24,527 nucleotides of DNA from a virus: IMG/VR virus record IMGVR_UViG_3300035704_000022, positions 1 through 24,527 of that record; one strand, written 5' to 3'. The notes under the pieces are model-generated. The model was not told the DNA's origin. It ran no database searches and worked only from the letters and a program-made list of their open reading frames with translations. Every line of letters begins with the position of its first letter. Position 1 is the stretch's first letter. Below, one piece after another: positions 15,278 to 23,410 of the stretch. A program made the translations under genes and the position numbers.

Positions 15278-16942
15278 ATGACCACTCCAGCCGGTTCGCC
15301 GACCGCGGCCGTGACGCCGCTGCCGATCGATTACACCGACAAGGATTTCGCCTCCCTCCGGCAGGCGCTGCTCGACGTCGCGGCGTACCGGCTGCCGGAG
15401 TGGACCGACCGATCGCCAGCCGATCTAGGGGTCCTTCTCGTCGACCTGTTCGCCTACATGGGCGACGTGATCAGCTACTACCAGGACCGGCTGGCCGGAG
15501 AGGCGTTCCTGGACACCGCGGTCGAGCGGCGCAGCGTGATGTATCTGCTCCGGCTGATCGGCTATGAGCTGGCCGGCCCCACCGCAGCCGCCGCCGAGCT
15601 GGACCTGGTGTTCAACGCCCCCGGCCAGGGCCAGCCAACGGCCGTCACGGTGCCGAACCGCGCGCAGTTCGCGACGAAACCGGCTGGCGGTCCGGCCACC
15701 GCCAGTATCCCGACATTTGAGTACCTGGGCTCGGACCTGACGGTCGACCTGGCGGGATCTGGTGTGACCGCCCGGGCGGACGGCAAGCTGGTGCTGAGCC
15801 GCCTGCCCGTTCGGCACAGCCAGTCCGTAGTCGGTGAGGTGCTCGGCTCGACCACGGGCGAGCCTAACCAGCGGTTCGCGCTGTCCGGCGTCCCTGTGCA
15901 GGTCGACACGCTCGTGGTCACGGTGGACGAGGGCGCCGGGCCGGTGACCTGGACCCGCCGCGACAACCTCGCCTACCACGTGGGAGACGACGGCCAGGTG
16001 GTGCCTTCCGGCCCGGACAGCAGGGACTACCTCGTGCAGGCGGACGAGAACGGCGTCGCGTCGGTGGTCTTCGGCGACGGCGTCTTCGGCCGCCGCCCCC
16101 CCGCCGGGACCTCCAACGTGCGTGCCGACTACAGCATCGGCGGCGGCACGGACGCCAATGTGGCGGCGGGGGCGATCACCGTGGCCAAGACTCAGATCGC
16201 CGGGCTGGCGAGCGTGTCCAACCCGCTGCCGGCGGTCGGCGGTGCCGACGCCGAGACGGTTGACAGGGCCGTACGGCTCGGCCCGCAGGCGTTCCGCTCC
16301 GGCGACCGGGCAGTGACCCTCAATGACTACACGGCGCTGGCGCTGCAGGCTGGTGGCGTCGCGAAGGTCCGGGCCCGGTCCACCGGCTGGAACCGGGTGG
16401 ATCTGTATGTGGCGCCTGAGGGGGCCGTCGTCGCGCCGTGCCCGCCCGCGCTCAAGCAGCGCCTCGTGGGCTACTTCGACACCCGCCGGATGGTAGGCAC
16501 CTCTGTCCGGGTGATGGACGCGGTGCCGGTGCCGATCGACATCGCCGTGCAGGTCGTGCCCGAGCCACACTACGACCCCGGCAATGTGCAGGCCCGAGCG
16601 CAGGCCGCTGTCGAGGGCGTGGTCGCATTCGCTGCTGTCAGTTTCGGCCGGCCCCTGTATCTCTCGAAGGTTTATGAGGCGGTCGAAGTGCAGGACGGCG
16701 TGATGGCCGCGACAGTGACCCGGTTCCGCCGGCAGGACCAGGCCCCGCCGCCGGCTTTCCTGCACCGCCAGGGCATCTTGCTCGAGGCCGGTCTCGGCGC
16801 GGTGCAGGACTTCGTGCTGCGAGCCTACAGCGGCGACATCGCGGTCGAGGGCCGGATCGACATCGGCGAGGTGGAGCTGCCGACCGCCGGCGTGGTCACG
16901 GTCACCATCCAGCCCGACAGCGAGTTGACGGACAGCCAGTAG
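15278..16942 (+). CDS. Baseplate assembly protein (gpJ/gp6-like, Afp11-type)
   Basis: The 554-aa product has the N-terminal signature of putative baseplate assembly proteins: DYTDKDFASLRQALLDVAAY, SPADLGVLLVDLFAYMGDVI, SYYQDRLAGEAFLDTAVERR and YLLRLIGYEL. The middle contains FGDGVFGRRPPAGTSNVRAD and YSIGGGTDANV, typical of gpJ/gp6-like wedges. The C-terminal part has the usual ALKQRLVGYFDTRRMVGTSV segment. It should dimerise into the wedge ring around the hub. ATG 15278 lies 11 bases after the gp25 stop with GAGG upstream. It is followed by a 58-base gap containing a hairpin. Confidence 0.93.
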   Translation: MTTPAGSPTAAVTPLPIDYTDKDFASLRQALLDVAAYRLPEWTDRSPADLGVLLVDLFAYMGDVISYYQDRLAGEAFLDTAVERRSVMYLLRLIGYELAGPTAAAAELDLVFNAPGQGQPTAVTVPNRAQFATKPAGGPATASIPTFEYLGSDLTVDLAGSGVTARADGKLVLSRLPVRHSQSVVGEVLGSTTGEPNQRFALSGVPVQVDTLVVTVDEGAGPVTWTRRDNLAYHVGDDGQVVPSGPDSRDYLVQADENGVASVVFGDGVFGRRPPAGTSNVRADYSIGGGTDANVAAGAITVAKTQIAGLASVSNPLPAVGGADAETVDRAVRLGPQAFRSGDRAVTLNDYTALALQAGGVAKVRARSTGWNRVDLYVAPEGAVVAPCPPALKQRLVGYFDTRRMVGTSVRVMDAVPVPIDIAVQVVPEPHYDPGNVQARAQAAVEGVVAFAAVSFGRPLYLSKVYEAVEVQDGVMAATVTRFRRQDQAPPPAFLHRQGILLEAGLGAVQDFVLRAYSGDIAVEGRIDIGEVELPTAGVVTVTIQPDSELTDSQ

Positions 16943-16953
16943 GCACGCGGTCA

Positions 16954-16970
16954 GCCGACTGGCCGTCGGC
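16954..16970 (+). promoter_or_regulatory. Hairpin between wedge and tail-protein genes
   Basis: GCCGAC-TGGCC-GTCGGC forms a perfect 6-bp stem with a 5-base loop, in the 58-base gap before the 17001 gene. No T-run follows, so a strong terminator is unlikely. It could tune expression of the distal fibre genes or be chance. Confidence 0.3.
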
Positions 16971-17000
16971 AGGCGGGCATGACCGGGAGGAGGCGAGCGG

Positions 17001-18296
17001 ATGCGCGTCGAAGGGTTCACGGCGGTCGCCGACGTGGTCGGCCGCCGCGTCAAGGTTCGCTGGGACGTCGTCCTTGACGAGGGTGACACGCTCGCCGGCA
17101 TGCCTGCGATGGCGGTGCGGCGCAAGGAGCGTGACTTCGAGTTTCCCGATCCTCCGGCCGTCGGCGAAGACCCGTTCAACGTCTATGACAGCACGGCGTT
17201 CCCGCCGCAAGGGACAACCGTCACGGAGGTGGACCTCGGCGGCGTCCTGTTGCCCGACGGCAGCCGCCGGACCGCGCTCGCCGAGTCCGCCGCGCGCACT
17301 GTCGACGGCCACCCCATCGAGGTGCTGCGCCGCACCCGGAGCACGACGATCGGCCCGGACGGCCGGGTGCTCCAGCGGTCCGAGGAAGTGCTCGATGTCG
17401 CCGGTACCGGCCTTGGGCTGGAGCCACGCACCACGTACTACTACCAGCTTGAGGTGGCCGAGGGCGCCGCTGTGCCCGGCTGGCCCACCAGGCGGCCGCA
17501 GGCCATCGCCACGCCGACCGGCAGCTACGGCACCGGCCGGGCCCTCTACGAGCAGCTGCCAGCGATCTACCGGCGGCATGACGTCGTCACGGGCCCCGGC
17601 GACCGGGCGGCCGGGGCGATCCCCGAGGCAGTGCCGGACAACGGTCAGCTGCGCCGGTTCCTCGACCTGTTCGGCACCGGCCTCGACCACCTGCGCGGAC
17701 GTGCAGAGGGCCTGCTGGACCTGCGTGACGTCGATACCGTGGACGCGCGGATGCTGCCGCACCTGGCTGCCTGGCTGGGCTGGAACCTGTCCGCCGACCA
17801 GCCGATCCCGATCCAGCGGCACGAAGTGCGGTACGCCGCCCAGCTCTACCGGATCACCGGCACACTGCCCGGCTGCACGCTCTGGGCCAAGCGGCTGACC
17901 GGCTGGGACATGCAGGTCAGAGAGATGTGGCGGAACGTATTCGTCAGCAACGACCTGGGCAACCCGGGCGACCCTGACGACCGCGGCTCGCGCACGGTGG
18001 ACACCTCGGATGCGGCCCTGCTGGCTTCGAGGGGCACCCCTGACGACCGCTGCGACTACAGCTATGACACTAGCCCGGACGGCCTGCACGCCTTCACCGT
18101 TGTTGCCTTCTACGCCACCCCCGACCCGGCGCAGACGGTAGATGATGTGCTCGCACGGCGTGGTCGGCTGTTCAACGGCAGGAAATTCTTCCTGCCCTTC
18201 AACCTGCGCCCGGCGGTTGTCCTCGCCATCCCGGCCGACGACAGCGGCGAGACCTCCGCGCTCGGCCTGACCGCAAGCACTGACCAGGGGGTGTGA
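17001..18296 (+). CDS. Tail protein gpI-like (Afp12-type baseplate protein)
   Basis: The 431-aa product combines an N-terminal ~170-residue beta-rich region (FTAVADVVGRRVKVRWDVVL up to RTTYYYQLEVAEG, fibronectin-III-like in pattern) with a C-terminal P2-gpI/TIGR02242-type domain. The latter contains LYEQLPAIYRRHDVV, LRRFLDLFGTGLDHLRGRAE, MLPHLAAWLGWNLSADQPI and YRITGTLPGCTLWAKRLTGW. Such proteins sit at the outer baseplate and help attach fibres, which matches the two fibre-like genes that follow. GGAGGAGG precedes ATG 17001. The end is two bases before the next start region (TGACCATG). Confidence 0.85.
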   Translation: MRVEGFTAVADVVGRRVKVRWDVVLDEGDTLAGMPAMAVRRKERDFEFPDPPAVGEDPFNVYDSTAFPPQGTTVTEVDLGGVLLPDGSRRTALAESAARTVDGHPIEVLRRTRSTTIGPDGRVLQRSEEVLDVAGTGLGLEPRTTYYYQLEVAEGAAVPGWPTRRPQAIATPTGSYGTGRALYEQLPAIYRRHDVVTGPGDRAAGAIPEAVPDNGQLRRFLDLFGTGLDHLRGRAEGLLDLRDVDTVDARMLPHLAAWLGWNLSADQPIPIQRHEVRYAAQLYRITGTLPGCTLWAKRLTGWDMQVREMWRNVFVSNDLGNPGDPDDRGSRTVDTSDAALLASRGTPDDRCDYSYDTSPDGLHAFTVVAFYATPDPAQTVDDVLARRGRLFNGRKFFLPFNLRPAVVLAIPADDSGETSALGLTASTDQGV

Positions 18297-18298
18297 CC

Positions 18299-19990
18299 AT
18301 GAGCTTTTCCAACGGTGGTGTCGACACATTCGACGCGGCCAAGAGCTACATCGGAATCCGCTTGCAACAAGGCGTTCCGCTTCTCGACAGGGACTGGAAC
18401 GAGCTTGAGGACATCCGCCGGTACGTCGAGCGCACCCTGCGCGCCAGCTACCTCGGCGAGGGTGTGCCAGACGCCGACGGGTTCGCCGTCACCGCGCCCT
18501 CATTCCCCGCGCAAGACGACGTGCTCATCGGCACAGGCCAATGCAGCGTGGCCGGGTACGACGTTTGGAACCAGCAGGCGAGTGCGCTGTTCTCGGCCCA
18601 GGGCGACGGGGTCCCGCTGCCAGCGGCGCTGCCGGACGCGGCCGACGTACTCACCCTCTACCTCGAGCCGGACGTCGTCCGGGTGGACAGCGCGGACGAC
18701 CCGGCGCTAGCCAACTCGCAGGACGTCAACATGGAAACGTGCGTGCGAGACCGGCTGGTCTGGTCTGTGCGCGCCGCCCGGCAGCCAGCGATGCCGCCCG
18801 CCGGCAGCTACGTGCTGGCCGAGATCAGCCGGCCCGCGGGCACCACCCAGATCACCGCGGACATGATCACCGACCGGCGCCGGACGCTGCTCAACCTCGC
18901 CCAGGCGGTGGACAGGCTAGGCAGGGCCGAGAGCCGGATCACCGCGCTGACCTCGGCGATGGCCCAAGCGCAGCTGGACATCGAGGCGATGAAACAGGAC
19001 CTCGGCCGGCTGTTCTGGGACGTGTCGGTGAACAGCGAGTCCAGCTGGCTGCTGTTCGGCGGCAAGGCCATCATCCAGGTCCAGGTGCACGACCGGCTCG
19101 GCAGCCCGATCGACGGCGCGCTGCTGTCGTTCAGCACCGACTGGGGCGTGATCTCGCCGCCGTTCGCATCGACCGACGCCAACGGCGAGGCCAGCGTGGA
19201 CTTCGTCGGCGTGCCGGCCGACGTCCCGCTCCGGCTTCCTGACATCGGCATGCTGCAACGCGCCAGCGAAAAGATAGGCGCGGCCGTGCTGCCTACGCAG
19301 GACGCGGTGGAGTACGCCAAAGTGCGATTCGAGCCGGAGGAGCTGTCCGTGCTCTCCCGGTACACCTCACCCGCGCACCTGGCCGATCTCGGCACCGACC
19401 TGCCGGTCGGGCCGGTGGTGGCCCGGCCCGATCCGCGGACCGCGACTGTGACCGTGCACGCCCGGGAGGGCCAAGGCGCGATCGTCCGCGGGGTCGGCAG
19501 TATCCAGATCACCTTCGGGCTCTGGATCAGGGACTTTGTCCGGACGAAGATCGCCGATGTGGCGCGCACCGTCGAGGTTGGCGCCCGGATCGGCGACGTG
19601 CTCCGGCAAGGCCTCACGGCCGGCCAGTTCGACCACGACCGGGTAGCCACCCAGCTGCTCCCTGGGACCCTGCAAGCGATCCAGGACGACACCCACCTGG
19701 CCGTCAAGCAGCACCTGTTCGCCGACCCTGAAGTGGACGACGACCACGTGGCAGGCACCGGCGTGCTCAGCCAGGTGATCGCCCAGGAGTCGACCGCAGC
19801 CGTGGGCGCGCAGACCAACCAGGCGATCGGGAAGCAGATAGACCAGTTCGCGGCCGCCCAGCAGCAGCCGCTCGACGCCGCCGACGCTGCCGTGGCCAGG
19901 ACCGTCATCGTGCAGCGCGCATCGCAGATCACGGCTGGCTTCTCGCAGCATCAGCGGCAGCAGTACTCCGGTGCCCTGGTCGGGCGCTGA
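18299..19990 (+). CDS. Fibre-like protein (DUF6519-type N-terminus) with Ig-like domain
   Basis: The 563-aa product opens with GVDTFDAAKSYIGIRLQQGV and PLLDRDWNELEDIRR, the N-terminal signature of DUF6519-type proteins found at the fibre position of eCIS loci. Residues ~120-200 are beta-rich. A coiled-coil-like stretch (~200-238, AVDRLGRAESRITALTSAMA) leads to an Ig-like/Big-1-type domain at ~245-305 (AIIQVQVHDRLGSPIDGALL, then STDANGEASVDFVGV). The C-terminal 150 residues are helical and Gln/Ala-rich. GGGGG at 18287-18291 selects ATG 18299; GTG 18293 is in frame but less likely. Ig-like domains with this pattern occur in invasins and surface adhesins. A target- or surface-contact role is inferred from position and domains. 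Confidence 0.75.
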   Translation: MSFSNGGVDTFDAAKSYIGIRLQQGVPLLDRDWNELEDIRRYVERTLRASYLGEGVPDADGFAVTAPSFPAQDDVLIGTGQCSVAGYDVWNQQASALFSAQGDGVPLPAALPDAADVLTLYLEPDVVRVDSADDPALANSQDVNMETCVRDRLVWSVRAARQPAMPPAGSYVLAEISRPAGTTQITADMITDRRRTLLNLAQAVDRLGRAESRITALTSAMAQAQLDIEAMKQDLGRLFWDVSVNSESSWLLFGGKAIIQVQVHDRLGSPIDGALLSFSTDWGVISPPFASTDANGEASVDFVGVPADVPLRLPDIGMLQRASEKIGAAVLPTQDAVEYAKVRFEPEELSVLSRYTSPAHLADLGTDLPVGPVVARPDPRTATVTVHAREGQGAIVRGVGSIQITFGLWIRDFVRTKIADVARTVEVGARIGDVLRQGLTAGQFDHDRVATQLLPGTLQAIQDDTHLAVKQHLFADPEVDDDHVAGTGVLSQVIAQESTAAVGAQTNQAIGKQIDQFAAAQQQPLDAADAAVARTVIVQRASQITAGFSQHQRQQYSGALVGR

Positions 19991-20019
19991 CGGGATTAGG
20001 CACGGAGAGGAGACCGGCG

Positions 20020-23000
20020 ATGATCCTTCATGGCCGGGCTGGAGGCCACTGGCACCCGGCGCGGGGCAGCACGCGCCAGCTCCCGCTGTCGCCGAACCTG
20101 GTCTGCTTTACCGCCCTAGACCTCATCGGCGCGCTTCTCACCGGCGACGCGCCAGGCGGGATCGCCTATCTCGCGGTCGGCACCGGCGATCCGGCATGGG
20201 ACGCCCAGCCGCCACCGCCGGACCGGTCCCGTACCACGCTGACGGCGGAGATCTACCGGATCCGCCTGCGTCCAGGCATCGAGATCAGCTACGACAGCAG
20301 CGCGGGCGCGGTGGACGTCCAGGTCAGCCTCGGTCCCGGCGTCGCGACTGGCCCGCTGCGAGAGCTCGGCCTGTTCGGCGGCCCGGCCACCGCTATGCCG
20401 GGTAGCGGGCTACTTGTCAACCACAAGGTGCACGACCGGATCGACAAGGCTGCCGGCGACACCGTGAACCGCGAGCTGCGCCTTCAGCTGGCCGACGACC
20501 TGCTGCCCGGTACCAGGAACCTGATCGGCAGCCTGCTGGCAGGAGTGCCCGGCCTGGCGGGATTGCAGTTCGGCGCCCTCGGCACTGATGGATCGGTTCC
20601 AGCCGACCCGCCGGCCAGGCTGGCCGCGGAGGCGTTCCGCGCGCCGCTTGGCCGGCCGGACCTCCGCTACGACGCCGTACGGCATGAGGTGGTGGCCGTC
20701 CTGCGCGTGCCGTTCACCGCAGGCCCAGCCAAGGTCGCCGAGGCCGGGCTGTTCGGCGGCAGCGCGACCACCGACGCCGGCAGCGGCCTGCTCGTGCAGC
20801 GCCAGGTATTCCCTCCCATCGATAGGACCGCGCCGCGGGCGATCACCCGGCGGTTCGTGCTATCCCTGGTCCCTGCCACGGCAGTTCCGGTGCCTGAGGT
20901 CGTCGGCATCGCACTGAACGCGGCCACGGCCGCGCTCGCCGCGGCCGACCTCGTGCCTGGGGACGTCGAACTGGCTGCTGGCGGCGCGGTGCCCGCGGGA
21001 ACCGTGACCGCACAGCAGCCGGCCGCCGGCACCTCCGTCCCTGAGGGCACCCGGGTCGCACTGACCGTGGCAGCGACGGCCACCGTGCCGGTGCCCATGG
21101 TGCTCGGGCTGCCGGTGGCCACCGCCGAATCGGCGATCACCGCGGCCGGGCTGGTGCCCGGTGACCCGTCGCTGGAGGAGACCGAGGACGCGCCACGGGG
21201 CAGCGTGATCGCTGTCCGGCCGCCGCCGGGCAGCACGGTCCCGGTGGGCTCTGCGGTCACCCTCACGGTGGCCACACCCCCGATCCGCGCGGTGCCTGAC
21301 GTGCTGGGCCGGACTCCCGCCGCGGCCAGCGTGATACTCACGTCGGCCGGGTTCCGCCTGGCTGCCCCCCCGTATCCGGTGCTGGAAGGTGGCAGCACCG
21401 CAGGCACGATCGTGCAGCAGTCCCCGCCCGCCCGGACCCAGTCCGCGGTCGACCAGCCGGTGCAGATCACGGTGTCCGGCCCGTGGGGAGTGAACGTGCC
21501 GGACCTGACCGGCGACACACTGGATGCCGCCGCGCAGGCGCTTCGGGACGCCGCCGCGCCCGTGCTGGCAAGTCTCGGCCGGCCAGCCGATCCGCCGGGA
21601 CTGACCCTCGGCGCGACCTCCGAGCGGCCCGCGGTCACGGACGAAATTGTTGGCACCGTGGTCGGCCAGCAGCCGGCCGCCGGAACACGGGCGCCCCTGT
21701 ACGCGGCGGTCTCTCTCGTACTGGCCGGCGCTGTACATCAGCCCGTTCCAGCCCTCACCGGCCTCGAACTCGGTGCCGCGGCCGTCGCGCTGACCGCCGC
21801 GGGCTTCACGCTTGGGGCGGTCGCGCACCGGGCGGCCGACACCACCGCAGGCACCGTGGTGGACCAGGACCCGGACACTGGCAGTAGCTGGCCGCCGGGT
21901 GGCCGGGTCGCGGTGTCGCTCGCCGTGCCGCTGAGCGTCGTGGTCCCCGACCTGACCGGGCTGGATCAGGCGGCAGCGGTCGAGGGGCTGACCAGCCGCG
22001 GGCTCGCGGCCGGGCCGGTGACAAGCACACCTACGGGCCCGGGAACCGAACCCGGGCGGGTCATCGGCCAGAATCCCGCGGCCGGCGCGGTCGCAGACAA
22101 GGGATCTTCGGTGGCGCTCAACGTCGCCGCCGGGATGCCCTTCCTGGTCGGCCGCAGCCAGGCTGACGCCGTCGCCACCGTGACCGCGCTCGGGCTCACC
22201 CCCAGCATCACGCAACAGCCGGACGCCGCCGCGCCAGGCACGGTGATCAGCCAGGACCCACCGGCGGGCGCGCCGACAACCGCCGGCCAGACGGTGACGA
22301 TCGTAGTAGCCGTGCCACGGCCGGTGCTGGTGCCGGATGTCACCGGCCTGCTGCTCCCTGACGCCCAGGCCCGGGTAGCCGCTGTTGGACTGGCGCTCGT
22401 GGTCGGCGGGTCGCAAGAGCAGGCCGGCGTCCCGGAGGGCACGGTCATCGCGCTCGATCCGCAAGCAGGATCGGCGGTGCCGCCCGGCAGTACCGTGAGC
22501 GCGACCCTGTCCGTCGCGCCACCGGTCATGGTCGCCGTGCCTGCACTGACCGGACGTTCCGCAGCGGACGCCAAGCAGTTGGTAACCCAGGCCGGGCTCG
22601 TGCTGGCGGTGAGTGGCACGCAGCCATCCCCTGGCACGCCAGCCGGCGCGGTTCTCTCCCAGGACCCGGCCGCGGGCACTTCCGTGCGCACCGGCTCGAC
22701 GGTGTCTGTCATCCTGGCCAGCGTCGACACCAGCGTCGTCGTGCCTGACCTGCGCTCGCTGACCATAAGCGCCGCGCAAGCTGCCGCTCAGCAGGCGACG
22801 CTGGGCCTGACGCAAACCGGCACGGCGCTGTCGCCCGGGCCTCCGGGCGTGGTGCTGTCACAAGACCCGCTGCCCAATTCACGGGTGCCAGCCAGGACCA
22901 CGATCGGCGTCGTGACATCAGTGCGGGCTGTCCGGCTGCCGGATGTGGTCGGCGAGGACGTGAGCGTGGCATCGAACGAGTTGCGGGCGCTGGGCCTCGT

Positions 23001-23178
23001 GGTCCGGACCGTCCCGCGTCGGATGGTCAATGGAGACGGGACGGTGTTCGCCCAGTCACCGGCCGCCAGGACGGTGGTAGCTGTGGCATCGGCCGTCACT
23101 CTGAGCTTCTCGATTGCGGTGATCAAGCTACCAGGCCCGGGCGGGCCGGTCGGGCCCATCCGCCCCCTGCCCTTCTGA
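20020..23178 (+). CDS. Fibre-like protein with 11 PASTA repeats
   Basis: The 1052-aa product is the last gene of the run. Residues ~29-160 and ~167-285 are two related tail-fibre-type modules. Each has an early LxxG-x-GT segment and a late GLFGG(P/S)AT...GSGLLV...V...ID pattern. From residue 289 to ~1033 there are 11 PASTA repeats of about 65-70 residues. Their typical openings are VPDLTG, VPDVTG and VPALTG, with internal GTVISQDPPAGAP-type motifs. The tail ends LPGPGGPVGPIRPLPF. PASTA domains in PknB/Stk kinases and PBP2x sense or bind peptidoglycan or muropeptides. I see no kinase or transpeptidase domain and no N-terminal membrane anchor. GGAGAGGAG lies before ATG 20020. The likely role is baseplate-attached binding to cell wall, inferred from domains and position. 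Confidence 0.88.
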   Translation: MILHGRAGGHWHPARGSTRQLPLSPNLVCFTALDLIGALLTGDAPGGIAYLAVGTGDPAWDAQPPPPDRSRTTLTAEIYRIRLRPGIEISYDSSAGAVDVQVSLGPGVATGPLRELGLFGGPATAMPGSGLLVNHKVHDRIDKAAGDTVNRELRLQLADDLLPGTRNLIGSLLAGVPGLAGLQFGALGTDGSVPADPPARLAAEAFRAPLGRPDLRYDAVRHEVVAVLRVPFTAGPAKVAEAGLFGGSATTDAGSGLLVQRQVFPPIDRTAPRAITRRFVLSLVPATAVPVPEVVGIALNAATAALAAADLVPGDVELAAGGAVPAGTVTAQQPAAGTSVPEGTRVALTVAATATVPVPMVLGLPVATAESAITAAGLVPGDPSLEETEDAPRGSVIAVRPPPGSTVPVGSAVTLTVATPPIRAVPDVLGRTPAAASVILTSAGFRLAAPPYPVLEGGSTAGTIVQQSPPARTQSAVDQPVQITVSGPWGVNVPDLTGDTLDAAAQALRDAAAPVLASLGRPADPPGLTLGATSERPAVTDEIVGTVVGQQPAAGTRAPLYAAVSLVLAGAVHQPVPALTGLELGAAAVALTAAGFTLGAVAHRAADTTAGTVVDQDPDTGSSWPPGGRVAVSLAVPLSVVVPDLTGLDQAAAVEGLTSRGLAAGPVTSTPTGPGTEPGRVIGQNPAAGAVADKGSSVALNVAAGMPFLVGRSQADAVATVTALGLTPSITQQPDAAAPGTVISQDPPAGAPTTAGQTVTIVVAVPRPVLVPDVTGLLLPDAQARVAAVGLALVVGGSQEQAGVPEGTVIALDPQAGSAVPPGSTVSATLSVAPPVMVAVPALTGRSAADAKQLVTQAGLVLAVSGTQPSPGTPAGAVLSQDPAAGTSVRTGSTVSVILASVDTSVVVPDLRSLTISAAQAAAQQATLGLTQTGTALSPGPPGVVLSQDPLPNSRVPARTTIGVVTSVRAVRLPDVVGEDVSVASNELRALGLVVRTVPRRMVNGDGTVFAQSPAARTVVAVASAVTLSFSIAVIKLPGPGGPVGPIRPLPF
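20884..23118 (+). repeat. PASTA-repeat array (11 units, protein-level repeat)
   Basis: Eleven PASTA units of about 200 bp each follow one another. They are recognisable by VP-x-(L/V)-x-G openings and G(T/V)V-x-x-Q-x-P-x-x-G(T/S) motifs. The fourth unit is longer, with an insertion. The seventh begins directly with PFLVGRSQ and lacks the leading VPD. Units are diverged in DNA sequence, so the array is not a recent expansion. Confidence 0.88.
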
Positions 23179-23195
23179 GAGCGATGAGACAGGCT

Positions 23196-23218
23196 GGGCC
23201 GGTCGTAAACCCGGTCCC
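23196..23218 (+). terminator. Hairpin just after the last eCIS gene
   Basis: GGGCCGG and CCGGTCCC pair with one bulged T around an 8-base loop, 18 bases after the stop of the PASTA gene. No T-run follows, which is common for actinobacterial terminators. It is a candidate transcript end for the eCIS run. Confidence 0.45.
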
Positions 23219-23297
23219 GCACCAGCCACCCTGCGTTTTCCCCTGGACCACTCGTGGGCAGGGCCTGGCGGGCGGATCTGTCACTCTGTCACCGAGT

Positions 23298-23320
23298 TGG
23301 CCCTACAAACTGTAGGGCCA
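23298..23320 (+). terminator. Perfect 10-bp hairpin downstream of the eCIS run
   Basis: TGGCCCTACA and TGTAGGGCCA form a perfect 10-bp stem around AAC. Its position between the last eCIS gene and the IS6 element suits a terminator, possibly bidirectional. The perfect palindrome could instead be a regulator-binding site. No T-run is present. Confidence 0.5.
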
Positions 23321-23365
23321 CTTCTGGGGCCAAACGAAACGTGCGTGCCGAAAAGCTCGTCCACG

Positions 23366-23388
23366 GGCTCTGTTGCGTTGGGCGATCG
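23366..23388 (+). repeat. IS6 left terminal inverted repeat
   Basis: ggctctgttgcgttgg followed by gcgatcg matches the reverse complement of 24146-24168 at 19 of 23 positions. It contains the family core TGTTGC. Confidence 0.85.
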
Positions 23389-23410
23389 CGGCGGCCGGCA
23401 GACTGGTGCG

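Noticed and set aside
15425-17179. 584-codon open frame on the minus strand
   Set aside because: It is antisense to the clearly recognisable baseplate gpJ-like gene and has no protein-like pattern of its own.
20860-22815. 651-codon open frame on the minus strand
   Set aside because: It is antisense to the PASTA array. The translation is dominated by Arg, Gly and His, and its repetitiveness merely mirrors the PASTA units.
20884-23118. PknB-type Ser/Thr kinase or penicillin-binding protein, suggested by the PASTA repeats
   Set aside because: No kinase or transpeptidase motifs and no transmembrane helix precede the repeats. The N-terminus is fibre-like and the gene is in the tail run.
1028-23178. 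Complete prophage
   Set aside because: No capsid, portal, terminase, replication or lysis genes are seen. The gene set is tail-only, so a tailocin/eCIS is the better reading.
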